From NCBI RefSeq assembly GCF_002646595.1, contig NZ_PDUD01000021.1, forward strand, positions 186,001-250,000: 64,000 bases of DNA, in the 5' to 3' direction. The DNA comes from Flavilitoribacter nigricans DSM 23189 = NBRC 102662. Its GTDB lineage: Bacteria; Bacteroidota; Bacteroidia; Chitinophagales; Saprospiraceae. The notes beneath the pieces are model-generated. The model was not told the origin of the DNA. It saw nothing but the letters and a program-made list of their open reading frames with translations, and made no database searches. Shown piece after piece: positions 59,802 through 64,000 of the stretch; position 1 is the first letter of the stretch; every line of letters begins with the position of its first letter. The position numbers and the translations under genes are program-made.

Positions 59802-61034
59802 ATGAGAATGAGCACTTTTAAATATTCGGGGATCAATCTCCTGGTCCTGACCCTGCCGCTGGTGTTCACCGCCTGTATGGAACGGACGATACCCCAGCCC
59901 ATCAAGGCCGCCCTGACCGAGATCCAGAAGACCTATGCGCCGGATCGCCGGGTTGCCATATTTGACGTCAAGTCGCATTCCCGGAACGATACGGTTTTCC
60001 TGGAAGGGGAGACCAGCCTGCCCGAAGCCTACGCCGCTGTCGTCCAGATGCTGGATCAGAAAGGCGTGGTCTACGTTAATAAGGTGCAACTGTTGCCCGA
60101 TCCGGCCCTGCCTTCCCGGGGAGTAGTTAATGTATCGGTTGCCAATATCCGCTCCAATCCCAAGCACAGTGGCGAATTGTCTACCCAGGCGCTGCTGGGG
60201 ATGGGCCTGAAAGTATACAAACAGGAAGGATCCTTCTCTTACGTGCAAACTCCCGACGGATATCTCGGATGGATGGATAGCGGCAGCTTTGTGCTGATGG
60301 ACGATCAGGCGTACCAGGAGTGGATCACCGCCGAAAAGGTCATCTTTACCCAGGATTACGGATTTGTGCAGGATGCCGCCGCAGACCAGTCCGGACGGGT
60401 CGGAGATCTGGTGGCGGGTAATATTCTTTTAAATGAAGGAGAAAATGGCGCATACCGCGCGGTGGCCTTCCCGGACGGACGCAGAGGTTTCGTTCCGGAA
60501 GAACAGATATCCGGGCAAACTCCCTGGCTGGAAACCAAACACGATCTCCGTATCCCGCAAATCGTGGGTACCGCGCTTAGTATGATGGGACGGCCCTACC
60601 TCTGGGGCGGTACCTCGGGCAAAGGCATGGACTGCAGCGGATTTACCAAAACGGTTTATTTCCTGAACGGTTTCGTGCTGCCGCGGGATGCCTCCCAGCA
60701 GGTGCACGCCGGAGTGGATGTCCCTACGGATACTACTTTTAACGCTCTGCGGACCGGAGACTTCCTCTTTTTCGGCGAACGTACGGATGATGACCAGGAA
60801 AAAGTACGCCATGTCGGCATTTATCTCGGTGAAGGACAGTTCATCCATTCCGGTGCGGACAATCCTGGCGTGAAGATCGAGAGCCTGTTGCCGGACAGTC
60901 CGAATTTCGCGGCCCACCGGCGGGAGACCTTCCTGCGGGCGCGACGTATGGAAGTCGGCAGCCCGGGAGTATTGTCCATTGAGGACCTACCGGATTTTTT
61001 CGGTCCGATGCCGGCTCATCAGCTTATCCAATAA
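59802..61034 (+). CDS. NlpC/P60 family peptidoglycan hydrolase lipoprotein
   Basis: 410 residues. Lipoprotein signal ends PLVFTAC at about residue 25. Two SH3-like regions follow (VVNVSVANIRSNPKHSGELSTQALLGMGLKVYKQEG, about 105-165, and a second ending GRRGFVPEEQISG near 245). The C-terminal NlpC/P60 domain has Cys278 in GMDCSGFTK, His337 in VRHVGIYLG and His349 in FIHSG as the Cys-His-His triad. It should cleave D-glutamyl-meso-diaminopimelate stem peptides, often recycled L-Ala-gamma-D-Glu-dipeptides, in the periplasm. Its last 11 bases overlap the end of the convergent LuxR-type gene. Confidence 0.92.
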   Translation: MRMSTFKYSGINLLVLTLPLVFTACMERTIPQPIKAALTEIQKTYAPDRRVAIFDVKSHSRNDTVFLEGETSLPEAYAAVVQMLDQKGVVYVNKVQLLPDPALPSRGVVNVSVANIRSNPKHSGELSTQALLGMGLKVYKQEGSFSYVQTPDGYLGWMDSGSFVLMDDQAYQEWITAEKVIFTQDYGFVQDAAADQSGRVGDLVAGNILLNEGENGAYRAVAFPDGRRGFVPEEQISGQTPWLETKHDLRIPQIVGTALSMMGRPYLWGGTSGKGMDCSGFTKTVYFLNGFVLPRDASQQVHAGVDVPTDTTFNALRTGDFLFFGERTDDDQEKVRHVGIYLGEGQFIHSGADNPGVKIESLLPDSPNFAAHRRETFLRARRMEVGSPGVLSIEDLPDFFGPMPAHQLIQ

Positions 61035-61461
61035 TACCGATCTCTTTAGCCTTCTGCACCGCCTGAGTGCGCCGCCGGACGTCCAGCTTTCCGAATAGGT
61101 TGGAAGAATGGGTCTTTACAGTGTTCAGCGAAATGAACAACAGATCGGCTATCTCCTGATTGGAATGGCCGGCGGCAATGAGTTGCAAAACTTCATACTC
61201 ACGATCACTGATGTTCAATTTATCCAGTTGGGCGCGGGGAGGCGGCGGCGGTTGTGCCGAAGGAAGGGTTGCTCCGGCCGGTTTCCGGCTACGGGTAAGT
61301 TTCAGTCCCATCCAGATACCCAGGGTGGTGAAAAGCATCGCTACCAGGCCGATGTAGAATTCTACACTGAGATCCCGCAGATAATACCGGTATTCCAGAC
61401 TTTTCAGCAGGGCCACCAGCAGGGCCAGCGCCAGCCCGTATATCCAAATGATGCGTTTCAT
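61024..61461 (-). CDS. Membrane-anchored LuxR-type HTH protein
   Basis: 145 residues. Two hydrophobic helices at about 4-22 and 35-53 are followed by a proline-rich linker (PSAQPPPPPRAQ) and a complete LuxR/GerE helix-turn-helix at about 80-140 (LNISDREYEVLQLIAAGHSN, QEIADLLFISLNTVKTHSSN, LFGKLDVRRRTQAVQKAKEI). There is no receiver or ligand domain, so DNA binding is tethered to the inner membrane. Its stop region overlaps the end of the NlpC/P60 gene by 11 bases on the other strand. Its signal is not evident; perhaps it responds to membrane or cell-wall state. Confidence 0.85.
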   Translation of the reverse strand: MKRIIWIYGLALALLVALLKSLEYRYYLRDLSVEFYIGLVAMLFTTLGIWMGLKLTRSRKPAGATLPSAQPPPPPRAQLDKLNISDREYEVLQLIAAGHSNQEIADLLFISLNTVKTHSSNLFGKLDVRRRTQAVQKAKEIGIIG

Positions 61462-61560
61462 CTTACAAATTTAAATACGAAGCCGTCCTAAAAAAGGAAA
61501 AAGGCCTGTTCAATTGCTTTTGCGCTTGAAATTGTGGTCATATCCCCTTATTTTAGAGGA

Positions 61561-62196
61561 ATGGAACGGTATTTTCGCCAATTAGTTGATGACATTCGGC
61601 ATGCAAAAGCAAATGTGCCAGAACCCTGGTGGACATTTGTGGATCATGACGAGCAGACACTGAATTGGACGGAAGATCCCAAAACCGCTCCGCGTAAGTC
61701 TCTGGAAGAATGGACCGGATTGCAAAAGATCCAACTCCCACCCGCCAGCTATCTTTCCGATAGGCAGGTCCATATTCTTCTGGAAGAGCTGAAAGATATG
61801 CTGGGAGAATACAATTGTCACGTCGTCTTTCAGGTTTCCGTGCCGGAGCCCCTACAGTACGAAGTGATCCGTACCCGATTCGACCAGCAAAGCCCCCTCC
61901 TGGTGGCTAATATGCACTTTTTTGAATTCTGCGATCCTTCCCAAAAACTAGGTAAATGTCAACTCGGCGATTATTGCCATTGCCGATTCTTTGAAAACCT
62001 GTTGGCCGATTACGAAGAAGATGGAATTGACTTCGAAACCGGTCATAACTTTTTATTCGAAGAAGAAAAAACTTACCTGGATGCTTTTGAGACCGATGCT
62101 CCCTTCTTCGATGATTTTTACGACAACGACTATGACGACCTTGATGGATTAGATTGGGACGATGAGGAAGAAGATGATGACTGGAACCTTTTCTGA
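61561..62196 (+). CDS. Acidic cytoplasmic protein of unknown function
   Basis: 211 residues from the ATG at 61561 (MERYFRQLVDDIRHAKANVPEPW); a GTG at 61534 is less likely. No signal peptide or membrane helix. I do not recognise a family. Visible features: an aromatic N-terminal helix, a cysteine cluster C-x8-C-x5-C-x-C in CDPSQKLGKCQLGDYCHC (about 131-148) that could bind metal, and a very acidic C-terminus of about 45 residues (DAPFFDDFYDNDYDDLDGLD, then WDDEEEDDDW). It lies divergent from the LuxR-type gene, 99 bases away. It may bind nucleic acid-binding partners through the acidic tail, but that is speculation. Confidence 0.65.
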   Translation: MERYFRQLVDDIRHAKANVPEPWWTFVDHDEQTLNWTEDPKTAPRKSLEEWTGLQKIQLPPASYLSDRQVHILLEELKDMLGEYNCHVVFQVSVPEPLQYEVIRTRFDQQSPLLVANMHFFEFCDPSQKLGKCQLGDYCHCRFFENLLADYEEDGIDFETGHNFLFEEEKTYLDAFETDAPFFDDFYDNDYDDLDGLDWDDEEEDDDWNLF

Positions 62197-62717
62197 AACT
62201 TTTACCAGACAGGCTTCTCCTTGTTAAACGCTCACGGGACTGGATCAGATAATATGTTAAACGATTGAGTAATGACTCATTCATTTATTATATTTGCTGC
62301 TAATATGAAGAATCGTTTACCTTTCTTCTTCTAACCCAACGCTTTTACAGAAGCTAACTTATCTTCCCAAACACATTAGATCCTAGATAATCAACTACAT
62401 GATGCTGACAGTAGCATGCTGCCTGCTGTGCATGTTCCGGTACTGTGCGGTTTGAAGCGCAGGTTCGGGATGGGCTTATGGTGGGCTTCATCCGGACTTC
62501 GGGGTCAAAGCAGATCCCACTGCTGCCGGAGACGGTCCGGTAGCCGCAATGACGTCCTTTTAGACGGTCATCCGGCTGTGCTTTTATGCTCTGTCTGGTA
62601 ACAGTCTCTAAGGATCAACTAGCCCCACCGGAACGGATAGTGGGTATTTTGCCGCTACCGGTCCGGATGTCGTGATTTTTTACCTGTTTCATTCTATACT
62701 CGCTCAATTACATCGCC
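62197..62717. other. 521-base intergenic region with an unassigned GC-richer block
   Basis: The first 200 bases are AT-rich. The block 62400-62690 has coding-like base composition but is broken by stops in every plus-strand frame (longest about 61 codons, no family). It may be a gene remnant or a long leader of the GIN-domain gene. No hairpin or RNA that I can name. Confidence 0.4.
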
Positions 62718-63434
62718 ATGAAAAACATTACCTTCGCAATCCGAAAAAAAGCCTTTTTTCTGATGTTCTTTTGTTCAATGGGAGGCTTGCCCGCTCAGGT
62801 TGGACAAGGGGGCATCACCGAACAGGAGCGCATGATCACCGGCTTTACGGTGATTGATGTTGATGACGGCATTGATGTATACATCGCTCCCGGCGTCCAC
62901 GCCAGTGTGCTGGTGAAAGCGGATCATCACCTGGTGGAAAAGTTAAAAACCGAACTCTCCGGCCGCGAACTGAAGATCAGCATGGAGGGCTCCTATCTCA
63001 AGCCGCAGAAACTGGAAGTATACATCGAAATTCCGGTACTGGAGGGCATTTCCGCTCGCGGGGGTTCCGATATCTACGCTACGGGAAACTTTCAGCTGGG
63101 CGATTTTTACATCCGGCTGCAGGAAGGCAGCGATCTTTGTCTGGCTATGAATGCCCAAAAAGTAAGCTGTGATCTTTCCGGTGGTTCGGATGCCAATCTG
63201 GAAGGGAAGGTCAAAATGCTCACCACCGAAGCCCGCGGAGGAAGTGTGCTCAAGGCCAGTGGTCTGGAAGTCCAGAGCTGTAAGTTGAAAACTATCGGCG
63301 GTTCGGATGCCTATATCTGGGTCATTGGAGAACTGGAAATGGAAGCGCTGCAATCCAGCGGGATCTTTTACCACGGCAAGCCGCATATCCTCCACCAGAA
63401 AGCATCCGATGATTCGGAGATCCGGTCACTCTGA
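62718..63434 (+). CDS. Exported GIN-domain (DUF2807) protein
   Basis: 238 residues with a signal peptide (AFFLMFFCSMGGLPAQ). The head GIN/DUF2807 beta-solenoid is visible as ITGFTVIDVDDGIDVYIAPG, VLVKADHHLVEKLKTELSGRELKI, repeated turns GGSDIYATG, GGSDANLEGKV, GGSVLKASGLEV and GGSDAYIWVIGELE. It is one of many short Bacteroidota copies that probably act in the periplasm, function unproven. It ends convergent with the TRAP permease across a gap that holds a large inverted repeat. Confidence 0.88.
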   Translation: MKNITFAIRKKAFFLMFFCSMGGLPAQVGQGGITEQERMITGFTVIDVDDGIDVYIAPGVHASVLVKADHHLVEKLKTELSGRELKISMEGSYLKPQKLEVYIEIPVLEGISARGGSDIYATGNFQLGDFYIRLQEGSDLCLAMNAQKVSCDLSGGSDANLEGKVKMLTTEARGGSVLKASGLEVQSCKLKTIGGSDAYIWVIGELEMEALQSSGIFYHGKPHILHQKASDDSEIRSL

Positions 63435-63462
63435 GAGAGCAGACCCGGAGAAACATCAGTCA

Positions 63463-63480
63463 TCCTGAATTTTTTCAGGA
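63463..63480. terminator. Small hairpin after the GIN-domain gene
   Basis: TCCTGAA (63463-63469) and TTCAGGA (63474-63480) around TTTT, 29 bases after the stop. A weak candidate terminator; the T residues are in the loop, not behind the stem. Confidence 0.4.
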
Positions 63481-63497
63481 CTTAAAAATGACCTCGT

Positions 63498-63568
63498 AGA
63501 GGTTAAACATTCGTAGAAAATAGTCGAAAGCGCTTATCCAAGCTAAATTCTACGAATGTTTAACCTCT
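63498..63568. repeat. Perfect 21-base inverted repeat in a convergent gap
   Basis: Left arm at 63498-63518 (starts AGAGGTTAAACATTC) and right arm at 63548-63568 are exact reverse complements, with 29 bases between. The left arm carries the GTAGA-type core shared with the repeats at 19161 and 30121. It may fold into a long hairpin in RNA and end transcription from both sides, or be a copy of the dispersed repeat family. Confidence 0.8.
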
Positions 63569-63613
63569 CTGAGACATACAACGCCTTTTATTAATTCATG
63601 TTGATGAAAGCAA

Positions 63614-64000
63614 TTAATAGCCGAATACGCCCGGCAACCAAAGGCTGAGTTCGGGAATATAGGTAACCAGGATCAGGGCGATCAGCATGGCCACAAAAAG
63701 GGGTAGCAGGGGTTTGACCACTTTCTGTATAGTCGTTTGCGCCACACTCACCCCGACGAAGAGGATCGAACCTACCGGCGGCGTACACAGACCGATACAC
63801 AAATTGAGTACCATTACGATACCGAAATGGACCGGATGCATACCGAGTTGGGTAACGATCGGTAGAAAGATCGGTGTGAAAATGAGTACCGCCGGGGTCA
63901 TATCCATAAAGATCCCCACAAACAGCAGGATCAGGTTGATAATGATCAAAATAACCACCTTACTGTCGCTGATGGAAAGCAGGAAGTCCGTGATAGCCTG
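63614..64000 (-). CDS. TRAP transporter large permease (DctM type), C-terminal part
   Basis: The last about 128 codons of a frame that enters from beyond the right edge (upstream codons read QAITDFLLSISDSK). Four hydrophobic segments with the DctM-type ending NLILLFVGIFMDMTPAVLIF, GMHPVHFGIVMVLNLCIGLCTPPVGSILFVG and VVKPLLPLFVAMLIALILVTYIPELSLWLP. TRAP carriers import organic acids, often uronates or sialic acid, using a periplasmic binding protein and sodium. The partner genes would lie past the edge. A link to kduI-kduD 60 kb away is possible but unsupported. Confidence 0.9.
   Translation of the reverse strand, partial: QAITDFLLSISDSKVVILIIINLILLFVGIFMDMTPAVLIFTPIFLPIVTQLGMHPVHFGIVMVLNLCIGLCTPPVGSILFVGVSVAQTTIQKVVKPLLPLFVAMLIALILVTYIPELSLWLPGVFGY

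Noticed and set aside
1-64000. tRNA, rRNA, CRISPR or prophage content
   Set aside because: I read the intergenic regions for tRNA-like ends, regular direct repeats and integrase or transposase genes and found none. The inverted repeats seen are too few and too irregular for a CRISPR array. A covariance-model scan could still find a small RNA that I cannot see.

Overview
The window is a Bacteroidota chromosome segment, G+C somewhat above 50% by eye. The evidence is lineage-typical content: a PorP/SprF - OmpA/PD40 - giant PKD protein operon with a type IX secretion (T9SS) type B sorting domain, LytTR two-component regulators, a Reg_prop/Y_Y_Y sensor, DUF4271, DUF2490, GIN-domain and permease-prefix proteins, many Bacteroidota lipoproteins, and TAnnTTTG-type -7 promoter boxes. 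A Saprospiria (Lewinella-like) marine heterotroph is my best guess, but that is inference. I found no rRNA, tRNA, CRISPR array, transposase or phage gene.

Layout. 1-2306: N-terminal part of a large membrane sensor (minus strand). 2.5-8.1 kb: DoxX-like protein, the kduI-kduD pair for unsaturated uronate catabolism, a PhoD-like lipoprotein phosphatase, a GlxA/AraC regulator and a VOC protein. 8.5-13.4 kb: carbohydrate block with a GT4 fused to an (alpha/alpha)6-type domain, a second GT4 and a convergent GH130 phosphorylase. 13.6-18.9 kb: two small envelope proteins, a group II PLP decarboxylase, an orphan LytTR regulator and a secreted esterase. 19.4-24.2 kb: apiosidase-like lipoprotein, BASS transporter, exported RraA-like protein, pyrD. 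24.6-30.0 kb: AT-rich TlpA-like lipoprotein, alpha/beta hydrolase, then a LytS-type kinase / LytTR regulator / DUF1648 operon. 30.3-37.4 kb: small exported protein, SecA paralogue, DUF4271-hemD-aat housekeeping run, serine hydrolase. 37.4-44.5 kb: TetR and ECF sigma regulators, a pyruvate-kinase-like protein without the C-terminal domain, a PadR/ABC-permease pair with a duplicated palindromic operator, and a NUDIX-HTH regulator. 44.6-48.0 kb: two secreted type-B carboxylesterases. 48.1-57.8 kb: the T9SS surface-protein operon. 58.7-64 kb: beta-helix protein, NlpC/P60 lipoprotein, membrane-tethered LuxR protein, an unknown acidic protein, a GIN-domain protein and the C-terminal end of a TRAP transporter permease.

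How it fits together. Much of the window concerns breaking down and sensing polymers (KduI/KduD, apiosidase-like, GH130, esterases, TRAP and BASS transporters) and displaying proteins at the surface. The most notable observation is in the giant PKD protein. Its reading frame is broken inside the T9SS sorting domain at a four-copy tetranucleotide repeat, and the missing, highly typical C-terminus lies immediately downstream in another frame. Loss of one repeat unit would restore a full-length protein of 1888 residues, so export or anchoring could be switched by repeat slippage; a sequence error is the competing explanation. A second theme is a family of short palindromic repeats, three of whose four sites lie between convergent genes.
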